From: UBA1723 sp045629285
GTDB taxonomy: Bacteria; Bacteroidota; Bacteroidia; Bacteroidales; Paludibacteraceae
Length of the DNA stretch: 64,000 nucleotides
Assembly (NCBI GenBank): GCA_045629285.1
Contig: JAZQQY010000038.1
Location: 1-64,000 of the forward strand
Direction of reading: 5' to 3'
Shown piece after piece: positions 34,677 through 42,172 of the stretch. The position numbers were made by a program, and so were the translations under genes. Numbering within the stretch: the stretch's first letter is position 1; each line of letters starts with the position of its first letter. Below the pieces are notes generated by a model, which saw only the letters and a list, made by a program, of their open reading frames with translations, was not told the DNA's origin and did no database searches.

Positions 34677-35135
34677 ATGATAGATTCACCAGTTTCAACA
34701 ATCCAAACAGACGAAAAATTCATGCAGATGGCCTTGAAAGAGGCTAGGAAAGCTATGTCTGAAGGCGAGGTGCCTATCGGTGCTGTGATTGTTTGTGCCG
34801 ACAAAGTGATCGCATCTGCGCATAATCTTACAGAGACTCTCCATGATGTGACAGCCCATGCCGAGATGCAGGCTATCACGATGGCTGCCGACTTCCTTGG
34901 CGGCAAATACCTTACCGATTGCACGCTCTACGTCACTGTAGAGCCGTGTGTGATGTGTGCCGGTGCGTTGGGTTGGAGTCAGATTGCAAGAGTAGTGTAC
35001 GGCAGCTCCGACGATAAACGTGGATTCCAGAAATTCGCACCTGACGCGTTGCATCCCAAGACGACTGTTGCCTCGGGTGTGCTGGAGGAGGAATGCACGA
35101 AATTGATGACGGATTTCTTTAAGAGAAAACGATAA
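34677..35135 (+). CDS. tadA: tRNA-specific adenosine deaminase TadA
   Basis: TadA deaminates A34 to inosine in the tRNA-Arg(ACG) anticodon. The 152-residue protein shows the zinc site HAE (61-63, with Glu63 as proton shuttle) and PCVMC (90-94), plus VPIGAVIV and the AGALGWSQIARVVYG segment typical of TadA. The length is normal. It is the second gene of a two-gene unit behind a small DNA-binding-like protein, and a perfect palindrome follows the stop codon. Confidence 0.92.
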   Translation: MIDSPVSTIQTDEKFMQMALKEARKAMSEGEVPIGAVIVCADKVIASAHNLTETLHDVTAHAEMQAITMAADFLGGKYLTDCTLYVTVEPCVMCAGALGWSQIARVVYGSSDDKRGFQKFAPDALHPKTTVASGVLEEECTKLMTDFFKRKR

Positions 35136-35139
35136 AAAC

Positions 35140-35167
35140 GTAGAGACGGTGTGCACACCGTCTCTAC
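35140..35167. repeat. Perfect 28-bp palindrome of the GTAGAGACG family
   Basis: GTAGAGACGGTGTG is followed at once by its exact reverse complement, CACACCGTCTCTAC. It lies between the convergent tadA and C10 peptidase genes and could end transcripts from either side. Related copies occur at 24796, 42005, 57951 and 58100. Confidence 0.85.
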
Positions 35168-35175
35168 AGAGAATT

Positions 35176-37776
35176 TTATTTAACCATTACCTTTTGATTT
35201 CCTACGATGTAGATGCCCTTTGTAAGCGGCACGAACAACGACGATTCTCGGTTCAATCCTATCGTCGACACAATCTTTCCGTCGACAGCAACTATAGGCA
35301 ATGAAGGGATATCTGTGTCGGAAGTGATCCAGATTCCACCGTCCGCAGATACGATTGACAGATTGTCAGAAAGAATGTCGGATATGCCGTTAGTGTTGGT
35401 CCAAGTCAATTCCATGTAGGCGTAGAATGAACCGTTCTCTTTGCACAGACCGATATATTTCGGTTTTTCAATAGAGCAATAGTTGCTCAACATAAATGCA
35501 ATAGAGATTGATTGCTCGCCTGGCTCCGGCTCGTATACCAGTTTCTCATACGACTTCTCATCCTCCAACGATGAGGTGACGCCGATGATCAGTTTGCTCA
35601 TTTTATTGACATCTGTCGGCTTCAATTCTACCGAAATGATTTTCTCGTCTTTGTCGAAGAATTGGGATATCGTGCCATAGTATTTTAGCGGAGTGACTTT
35701 TCCCAACAACGTATTATCCTTGTCGAAAACGGAATAATTTGCGTAGTTCACCTGCAGGGAATCTGTATCGCCAACGATTGCCGGGAGCGAGAAGAGGAAT
35801 TGCACGCCCTTTTCAGGTTCTATAGACGCCGTCTGGCTGGAAACGCTATCGCTTCCACAAAGCAAAACGAATGTGTTGTCGTAGTTCTTGCTTTTGGTGT
35901 TGAGAATCTTAAGCGAGATAGTCGATTCGTCTTCAGCCGACAAACCATAGAAGATGTGGCTGAACGTATCCTTCACGAAATTGTATCTTGCAGTGATCCT
36001 GTCGTCTTTGATGATGGCAAGAGTGCTTTGGATATAGCTTGTCAACTCAGGCATGTCATGTTCGATGGTTTTTTGTGTTGTTCCGCCGGCAGGGATGCTC
36101 AACATCAATCCTGTGGTGTACTCCTCCAACATGAAATAGACGTCGTCATAGAACTCGAATGGAGTCGGATTAGAGAAAGTGATATCAAACCTATGTTTTG
36201 ATCCGTTTGTCGTATGAACGATTGTGTCTATGTGCAACTCTTTCGAGAAGATTGTATAGTCGGACAATTTGAATCTGTTTGGCTCGAAATCTTCACATAA
36301 AGTCCACTCGTTTTTGTCGAGATCCTTGTCTATTGTGAAAGTGTCGGTCTGCATCATGATCAAACTCATCTCCTTGTCGATGTCAGTCATCTTGAGTGAT
36401 CTGTCTAAGTATACGATATTTGCGTTCGATTCGACGAAGTCTGCAGGGTTTTCCGACATCAACGTGTCTCCGTCAGCGACTACAGCCAAGGCGTAGTATT
36501 TCATGCTTCCAGCCGGTATTTTTGTCTCGGTCACAGCCTTTAATGTAATAACTGATTTCGCATATTCGCCTATGATGTCAGTCGTAGTGTTTATGATTCT
36601 CACGGAGTCAGGGATGATGACTGTGGAGTCGGGCACTATTGAACTAGATGATGCCGGACGACTGATTACCGTTTTGCCTTCTCCCGGCTCTATACCGATT
36701 ATTATAGCTTGGAAGAAAGAGTATCCGTTATCGGGAGTTGTCTGCTCCTTTTCGTAATCATGCTTGAAATCAAATATGTCTACGTCGTAATAGCCGTTGC
36801 TTGTGCCGTTCCAACCCCAGTTGATATGCAGATATCCATCCATATATCCGTCGCAGATAAAAGCGTGTCCACCATGGTGAAATGATGTTGCCGACATGTA
36901 GATAGGACGTTTTTTGCTCAACTCTTCATGGATGATGTCGAGCCACTCTTCACGGTAATATGAGTCTCTTGACAAATACTGAAGAGAGTCGCTGTTGTAT
37001 CCGAAATAGTGAACTAACGAGTATAGGAACATCTCTGAAAGTGCAGCACTGCCGGCTTGCTCGAATCTTGTCTCCACACTTCTCGCACAATCCCACATCA
37101 ATTTTGCGATTTCGTTGTTCAAAGCCTCAGTGGTGTCTTTCTTGTAGTGGTTAAGAATCAGACTCCAATCGTATGTGCGGCCTTCTGCTTTCTGTCCCTC
37201 GATTTGGTAGATGATGTCAGGATTCTTGGCAGAGTAGTGGCCATATCCAGGGATGTCGTTCAAGAGTTTCGAAGGATGCTCGTAATATTTGCAGATCTGA
37301 GCCAAGCACACAGGCACACAGCCTACAGGAGGTCCGGAACCTTCTCTCTCTGGAATGTATTTGTTGTATGGGGAACGTGTGCTGTAGACAACGTCCATGA
37401 ACGAAGGAATATTCTCTCTTGTTTCAGCACTTCTCAATTTGTCGACTGCTTTTGTCGACGCTGCATAGACATCCAATGCGGCTTGAAGCTGTGGCGGCAA
37501 CACGTCGGAGTAGTTGTCTCCGTAGCCCAACACTTTGTCGGCATTTGCGGAAACGATGCAGAATTTGTCGGTTGCATCGTCTGAGAAGATATAGTACGAT
37601 GGCTCCTCTTCCGAAGCAGAGCGCAATTGTGAAGCTGTTTTCACACCTGTCTTCTTCAACGTAGGATTCTGACAATATGCTTTTGCTAAATTTTTCGCTG
37701 CATCTATATAGTTTTCAGCTGCTTGTAGTGGAAGTGCAAACAGTAGAAGTGTCAGTATGTGGAGAAATAATTTCAT
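35176..37776 (-). CDS. Secreted C10-family (streptopain-like) cysteine protease
   Basis: From ATG at 37776 the protein has 866 residues with a signal peptide (MKLFLHILTLLLFALPLQAA). A Spi-like pro-domain covers about 20-130. The C10 catalytic domain has the nucleophile region GPPVGCVPVCLAQI (Cys about 153) and GGHAFICDGY (His about 304), then HINWGWNGTSNGYY. Family members usually read GCVATA after the Cys; here it is GCVPVC. About 480 residues of beta-rich modules follow. The end (VDGKIVSTI ... FVPLTKGIYIVGNQKVMVK) fits a T9SS type A sorting domain. I infer a surface or secreted protease. Longer start 37800 is less likely. Confidence 0.85.
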   Translation of the reverse strand: MKLFLHILTLLLFALPLQAAENYIDAAKNLAKAYCQNPTLKKTGVKTASQLRSASEEEPSYYIFSDDATDKFCIVSANADKVLGYGDNYSDVLPPQLQAALDVYAASTKAVDKLRSAETRENIPSFMDVVYSTRSPYNKYIPEREGSGPPVGCVPVCLAQICKYYEHPSKLLNDIPGYGHYSAKNPDIIYQIEGQKAEGRTYDWSLILNHYKKDTTEALNNEIAKLMWDCARSVETRFEQAGSAALSEMFLYSLVHYFGYNSDSLQYLSRDSYYREEWLDIIHEELSKKRPIYMSATSFHHGGHAFICDGYMDGYLHINWGWNGTSNGYYDVDIFDFKHDYEKEQTTPDNGYSFFQAIIIGIEPGEGKTVISRPASSSSIVPDSTVIIPDSVRIINTTTDIIGEYAKSVITLKAVTETKIPAGSMKYYALAVVADGDTLMSENPADFVESNANIVYLDRSLKMTDIDKEMSLIMMQTDTFTIDKDLDKNEWTLCEDFEPNRFKLSDYTIFSKELHIDTIVHTTNGSKHRFDITFSNPTPFEFYDDVYFMLEEYTTGLMLSIPAGGTTQKTIEHDMPELTSYIQSTLAIIKDDRITARYNFVKDTFSHIFYGLSAEDESTISLKILNTKSKNYDNTFVLLCGSDSVSSQTASIEPEKGVQFLFSLPAIVGDTDSLQVNYANYSVFDKDNTLLGKVTPLKYYGTISQFFDKDEKIISVELKPTDVNKMSKLIIGVTSSLEDEKSYEKLVYEPEPGEQSISIAFMLSNYCSIEKPKYIGLCKENGSFYAYMELTWTNTNGISDILSDNLSIVSADGGIWITSDTDIPSLPIVAVDGKIVSTIGLNRESSLFVPLTKGIYIVGNQKVMVK

Positions 37777-37829
37777 GTGCTTTTGTTTTTCTTGCCACAA
37801 ATGTGCAAAAAAAATATGAGACTTTTGCT

Positions 37830-37837
37830 TATTTTTG
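37830..37837 (+). promoter_or_regulatory. -7 element for the GH16 gene
   Basis: TATTTTTG matches TAnnTTTG, 29 bases before the ATG at 37867 and after the longest in-frame start at 37777. Confidence 0.55.
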
Positions 37838-37866
37838 TTTCCAACGACGATTTAATCCATTTTAAG

Positions 37867-39432
37867 ATGCAGAATTTCGGTAAACTATTTGTGATTGCTA
37901 CGCTTTTGTTGTCGATCCTTGATCTTCATGCCGAGTATAAATTGGTGTGGAACGAGGAGTTTGGCGCTCTAGATGCCAACGTCTGGAATCACGATATCGG
38001 TTGGGGCAGCTACGGTTGGGGCAACAATGAGCAGGAGTATTACACTTCAAATGCGGAAAATATTTTTGTGAAGGATTCCAAACTGAATATTGTGGCGTTG
38101 CGCAGTGATGCATATAAGAGTGTGTCCGACAGAATTCTGTATACATCTGCAAAGATTCACACACAACGCAATGTGTCGATAAAATATGGTAAGGTCGAGG
38201 CTCGTATCCATTTGCCTGAGCGTGGCGATGGAGTATGGCCTGCATTCTGGATGCTTGGGGAGAATCAGGAGAAAGGTTGGCCGTATTGTGGTGAGATCGA
38301 TATCTGCGAGTGGAGAGGTTCGAGGCCTCAAGAGACTGTTTCCACTATGCATTGGAATGGCACGAATGCGGAATATGTTCACTGCGACTATGGAAATACG
38401 TTGACATACAAACGTGGATTGGATGAGGATTTCTTTGTTTATGGGCTAGAGTGGACTCCGGAAAAGGCGGAGTTTTATATTGTCGACGAGAAGGACAACT
38501 CTCGCCATAGGGTGAATATCATGGATCTTACCACTGCGACGGTGGAGAATGGATTGGCTTGTTTCCATCAGGCGCAGTACATCATTCTCAATCTTGCTAT
38601 GGGTGGTCAATTCGGTGGAGATGTCACTGGAGACTTTAAGTCGCGCACGATGCAGGTGGATTGGATCCGCGTCTATCAGGATAACGATGCATATCCTGAG
38701 TCTCGTTTCTACAACAATTCGAAGAGTGAGACGTTTGCCTACAATTCCGACTGCAATATGTTGATGGATAAGTCGACAGAAATCGGTGGATATTATGCTC
38801 CAAACTGGAATGAAATGACACTATCTGCTTCTGGTGATGCAAAGAAGTTTGAGATTTCGCTTCCGTCGCCGACATTCGAGCGTTGGCAAGCTCAGTACTC
38901 ATTGACGTTCCATGATGTCGAGATAAAGAAGGGAGTGAAATATGATATGAGTTTCACGATAGAGAGCGATGCGGCGTTGAATAGATTTTTGTTGAAGGTT
39001 TACGACGGTGAGGACGATAATGCATTCATGCCGACAGCCGATTTGCAGAACTATAATGTAGAGGCTGGCAAGAAAAAGGATATTGTACTTCCCGGAATGA
39101 CAGCACCGTGCGATATGTCTCAGGTCAAGGTCCTATTTGATTTCGGAGCTAATCCTGCTGCGACGGTAACTGTTTCCGACATGGTATTGAGAGAGTCGGA
39201 TTGCAATCCGACTTCTGTGGCTGATAAGGGGAATGAAGCCTTTAATGTGTATGCCGACAACGGAAGAGTCGTGGTCGATGCAACTGATGGTGGAGTGGTG
39301 GAGATCTATACCGTCGACGGAAGGTGTGTGATGAAAAAGAGGTTGTCTGAAGGAATGAATCATATTGATGTTCCATCCGGAATCTACGTTGTGAAAACAG
39401 GAAATATTACAACATGGTTTATAAGTAGATGA
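37867..39432 (+). CDS. Secreted GH16 beta-glucanase with T9SS-type tail
   Basis: The 521-residue protein has a signal peptide (MQNFGKLFVIATLLLSILDL HA). Its GH16 domain (about 23-265) begins YKLVWNEEF and carries the catalytic motif GEIDICEW, with Glu143 nucleophile, Asp145 and Glu148 acid/base. Other GH16 marks are GWGNNEQEYYT and QYIILNLAMGGQFGG. A beta-sandwich like family 4/9 carbohydrate-binding modules follows (about 285-430). The C-terminus (GGVVEIYTVDGRCVMKKRL ... GIYVVKTGNITTWFISR) is a T9SS type A-like domain. Substrate is probably a beta-1,3 or mixed-linkage glucan. It is divergent from the C10 protease gene. Confidence 0.9.
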   Translation: MQNFGKLFVIATLLLSILDLHAEYKLVWNEEFGALDANVWNHDIGWGSYGWGNNEQEYYTSNAENIFVKDSKLNIVALRSDAYKSVSDRILYTSAKIHTQRNVSIKYGKVEARIHLPERGDGVWPAFWMLGENQEKGWPYCGEIDICEWRGSRPQETVSTMHWNGTNAEYVHCDYGNTLTYKRGLDEDFFVYGLEWTPEKAEFYIVDEKDNSRHRVNIMDLTTATVENGLACFHQAQYIILNLAMGGQFGGDVTGDFKSRTMQVDWIRVYQDNDAYPESRFYNNSKSETFAYNSDCNMLMDKSTEIGGYYAPNWNEMTLSASGDAKKFEISLPSPTFERWQAQYSLTFHDVEIKKGVKYDMSFTIESDAALNRFLLKVYDGEDDNAFMPTADLQNYNVEAGKKKDIVLPGMTAPCDMSQVKVLFDFGANPAATVTVSDMVLRESDCNPTSVADKGNEAFNVYADNGRVVVDATDGGVVEIYTVDGRCVMKKRLSEGMNHIDVPSGIYVVKTGNITTWFISR

Positions 39433-39451
39433 TTGATATTTATTTTTTTAT

Positions 39452-39459
39452 TACCTTTG
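39452..39459 (+). promoter_or_regulatory. -7 element
   Basis: TACCTTTG is an exact TAnnTTTG match 24 bases before the ATG at 39483. A second match, TAACTTTG at 39471-39478, is probably too close to the start to be used. Confidence 0.55.
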
Positions 39460-39482
39460 TCGCCTGAAAGTAACTTTGTGAT

Positions 39483-40595
39483 ATGGTTAAGAAAATATTA
39501 GTCCTTGTTTTTTCTGCTGTGTCGATGTCGATATCGGCGCAAGAAGCGGAGCCGGAAGCAATCGGCAAGTACAGTATGTCCGCTTATCCAAAACTAAAAA
39601 TGCCTCAGGGCAGAAAGCTTTATGCTCTTGTGGAGAATGGAGCGTTGGCCGAAGACGGAACGTTCACTGCTGCTGTTGCCCAGTTGCAGAACGAATCGTT
39701 CATTCGTACTGATAATCCCGCTGAGGCTGATTTCCTGATCAGGTATTCACAGTTTGAGGCTGTGACTCCGATGGCGGTGGACAAGTTCAATCCTATGCAA
39801 CGTAAATCGAAGATAAAGGTTGGTAATTTTGCTGTGCCTACACGTACAGATCCGCCTGGAGCTTCACAAATGAAGCCTGGCCAGATCCCGACAGCGATGA
39901 ACAGCTCTTCTAAGTACTACTGTGCATATATGCATCTTGAGTTTTCATTCCATGTCGCCATCACTCTTCCGGATAAAAGTTCAATCTACGTGGAGGATGT
40001 AAAACTTGGAAAGAATTACAATTCCGGTTGGATGCCGAGCGAAGGAGCAGCAGTAGCGAAGGTGCAGGAGGATGCTTCGGTAATGTCGTATGAGGCTGTA
40101 GTAGGCGAATATAGCAGTAAGAAAGTTTCTGGACTTTTGGGAGCTTCGTACTTTTTTAAGGAAAGAGACATCACTTGCTACTATGCCAGACCCAAAAAAC
40201 GTGGCACAAGCGGAGCTGAATATATTGAAATCAACGATGCTGTAAGCAGACTGAAGAGCGGTTTGGGTTATCTTAAGGAAGATGAGTGGAACAAGGAAGC
40301 TTTCAGAAGAGAGACAGATGGGGTTGAGGCTATCTTGAAGACTGCGATCGACAGTGTAGGTTCACCTAACTACGAACATATCAATAAAGAGGTTGAGTCG
40401 GCAATCCGTTATGACCTTGGCCTCTACTATATTTTCAGTAAAGAGTTCGGTAAGGCATCTGCACAATTCAAGGCAGTCACAACTGATCCTAAAGAGAAAG
40501 GTAAAGATAAGAAGTTTGCCGACGCTGCTGAGTTAGCAAGAAATTGTGAAAAGTGGCAGAAGGAGAAAGAGGGTTACGAAGCCCTATGGAAGTAA
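39483..40595 (+). CDS. Secreted protein of unknown function
   Basis: The 370-residue protein has a signal peptide (MVKKILVLVFSAVSMSISAQ). The middle (ALVENGALAEDGTFTAAVAQ ... ADFLIRYSQFEAVTP) recalls periplasmic proteins that assemble surface components. The C-terminal ~90 residues (IRYDLGLYYIFSKEFGKASA ... AAELARNCEKWQKEKEGYE) look like one or two tetratricopeptide-type helical hairpins. I recognise no catalytic motif. It is monocistronic between its own promoter and a bidirectional terminator. Confidence 0.65.
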   Translation: MVKKILVLVFSAVSMSISAQEAEPEAIGKYSMSAYPKLKMPQGRKLYALVENGALAEDGTFTAAVAQLQNESFIRTDNPAEADFLIRYSQFEAVTPMAVDKFNPMQRKSKIKVGNFAVPTRTDPPGASQMKPGQIPTAMNSSSKYYCAYMHLEFSFHVAITLPDKSSIYVEDVKLGKNYNSGWMPSEGAAVAKVQEDASVMSYEAVVGEYSSKKVSGLLGASYFFKERDITCYYARPKKRGTSGAEYIEINDAVSRLKSGLGYLKEDEWNKEAFRRETDGVEAILKTAIDSVGSPNYEHINKEVESAIRYDLGLYYIFSKEFGKASAQFKAVTTDPKEKGKDKKFADAAELARNCEKWQKEKEGYEALWK

Positions 40596-40597
40596 AT

Positions 40598-40627
40598 AAA
40601 GGCGTGATTTTTCATCACGCCTTTTTT
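40598..40627. terminator. Bidirectional terminator
   Basis: AAAGGCGTGAT (40598-40608) and ATCACGCCTTTT pair over 11 bp around a short T-rich loop, with T residues on both outer sides. It serves the upstream gene and the convergent guanine deaminase gene. Confidence 0.85.
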
Positions 40628-40631
40628 ATGA

Positions 40632-41114
40632 TTAGTATTCGATTTTGTCTGCCTTGTTCTTCCATGTGTTGAACACCTTAAGCGTCGCATCACGTAGAAG
40701 CTGTTTTCTGCTCATGAATCTATCCTTAGGTTTCTGAGCAATCTCGTCGTAGATGAACTTATCGTCAAAACCGATTTCAGCGGCATCGTGTTGTGTGCCG
40801 GCGTAGAAATAGCGCTCGATGTGAGCCCAGTACATTGACGACAGACACATAGGGCATGGTTCGCATGATGCGTACAATGTGCAGCCGCTAAGGTCGAAAG
40901 TCTTAAGTTTCTGGCAAGCCTCTCTGATTGCCATCACCTCTGCGTGTGCAGTAGGGTCGTTGTTGAGCGTCACACAGTTGTGGGCTGCAGCGATAATCTC
41001 ACCCTCTTTATTTACGATAACGGCACCGAATGGACCACCGCCTTCCTCCACGCTCTTAGCAGATAGATCTATCGCCATCTGCATAAATTCAATATGCTTA
41101 TCTTCGTTTTTCAT
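40632..41114 (-). CDS. guaD: Guanine deaminase (CDA-fold)
   Basis: The enzyme hydrolyses guanine to xanthine and ammonia in purine salvage. The 160-residue protein has the zinc site HAE (57-59) and PCPMC (86-90). Guanine-deaminase-type marks are GGGPFGAVIVN, NDPTAHAEVMAIREAC, YASCEPCPMCLSSMYWAHI and the tail DAAEIGFDDKFIYDEI. These distinguish it from TadA, encoded at 34677-35135. No purine operon is adjacent. Confidence 0.88.
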   Translation of the reverse strand: MKNEDKHIEFMQMAIDLSAKSVEEGGGPFGAVIVNKEGEIIAAAHNCVTLNNDPTAHAEVMAIREACQKLKTFDLSGCTLYASCEPCPMCLSSMYWAHIERYFYAGTQHDAAEIGFDDKFIYDEIAQKPKDRFMSRKQLLRDATLKVFNTWKNKADKIEY

Positions 41115-41207
41115 GGCTTCAATATTTTATGGTTTATGATTTTGTTTTGGTAAATATAAGGAAAAATGGGGAATAATGTAAATGGGGATGCAAAATTATT
41201 GATGGCA

Positions 41208-41984
41208 TTATTTAATTCTTTCTACCTTTTTGAAATGCAAAACGATTGGAAGTTTGCAAAGAGAGTCTTTCTCTACTGGTGTTATATAGTTGTATTTTGC
41301 CATCTGCTCCAACACGTGATTGCGTCGCTCCAAACATTTATCATATCTTCGTTCACGAGTTGGATTATAGAATGCAGGATTCTGCATCATACCGACAAGC
41401 ATTGCTGCTTCTTCTGTCTTTAATCTGTCTGGAGTTGTGGAGAAATAGACATCTGCTGCACTGTAGATTCCGACTGCATTGTGGAGAAAGTCAAAAGTAT
41501 TTAGATGTGTAGTCAAGATTTCTTTTTTTGTAAAGAATTTTTCTATGTCTACTATCATTTTTTGCTCTATTGACTTATCTAATAGAGCACCTGGATATAC
41601 TTTTGAGAATATTAGTATATCCCTTGCTAATTGTTCTGTGATAGTTGGGTTGAATGTCTTTTTTCCTCTTACTATTTCATCGTACATCGCTTTGAAGACG
41701 TTTTTGAAATCTATTCCGGAATGTTCATAGAAATTGGGATCTTCAGTTGCAATCAAAGCGTTGACGACGCAACTTGGAATTTCATCGTATGAACAGGAGA
41801 TTCTTCGACTGGCGTTTTTGGTATCGCGTGAACCATAGGCGTATGCCATCATGTCTTTGGAATTAAATATTTCTTCGACAGTCATGGCATATTCCTTTGT
41901 CTGGATTATTGTATTAACGTCGAATCCTACGATTATTGATACGAATATCCAAAATATGATTGTTAATTTTCCGCTTATACTCAT
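41208..41984 (-). CDS. Stand-alone, diverged GT51 (peptidoglycan glycosyltransferase) domain protein
   Basis: This 258-residue protein is clearly a paralogue of the N-terminal third of the PBP1A at 42173-44602: both start MSISGK and share NALIATED, EHSGID, VYFSTTPD and the tail ITLHF/IVLHF. It has one N-terminal membrane helix. Motif 1 is intact (ATEDPNFYEHSGID, Glu81). Motif 2, normally GGSTITQQ, is FNPTITEQ (111-118), losing both Gly, the Ser and one Gln. The Glu of motif 3 is kept (SIEQKM, Glu140). No transpeptidase domain follows. It may be a monofunctional transglycosylase with altered activity, a regulatory pseudo-enzyme or a decaying duplicate; the frame is intact and conserved outside motif 2. 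Confidence 0.8.
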   Translation of the reverse strand: MSISGKLTIIFWIFVSIIVGFDVNTIIQTKEYAMTVEEIFNSKDMMAYAYGSRDTKNASRRISCSYDEIPSCVVNALIATEDPNFYEHSGIDFKNVFKAMYDEIVRGKKTFNPTITEQLARDILIFSKVYPGALLDKSIEQKMIVDIEKFFTKKEILTTHLNTFDFLHNAVGIYSAADVYFSTTPDRLKTEEAAMLVGMMQNPAFYNPTRERRYDKCLERRNHVLEQMAKYNYITPVEKDSLCKLPIVLHFKKVERIK

Positions 41985-42004
41985 GATGGGGGAATCTATA
42001 ATAG

Positions 42005-42032
42005 ATAGAGACGAGGATATGCCCCGTCTCTA
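42005..42032. repeat. GTAGAGACG-family palindrome
   Basis: ATAGAGACGAGGATAT faces GCCCCGTCTCTAT, an imperfect palindrome of 28 bp just upstream of the stand-alone GT51 gene. Confidence 0.7.
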
Positions 42033-42081
42033 TATTATTAATCATTAACTTAAATCAAATGCTAAGGCAAATATATATGAG

Positions 42082-42165
42082 TTGTCCAAATAACGCTCTC
42101 TCTCCGAGCTCGCGTTGGTGTGGGGGTTAGGGCGTTCCGCCCTTAACAATCCTCATTTTGGACAA
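42082..42165. repeat. 84-bp element bounded by TTGTCCAAA inverted repeats
   Basis: TTGTCCAAA at 42082-42090 and TTTGGACAA at 42157-42165 are exact 9-bp inverted repeats. Inside lies a GC-rich hairpin (GGGCG TTC CGCCC, 42130-42142) and a GC-rich stretch unlike its surroundings. It sits directly behind the PBP1A stop codon. It could be a terminator or a small non-autonomous mobile repeat. Confidence 0.5.
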
Positions 42166-42172
42166 TTGCCAA

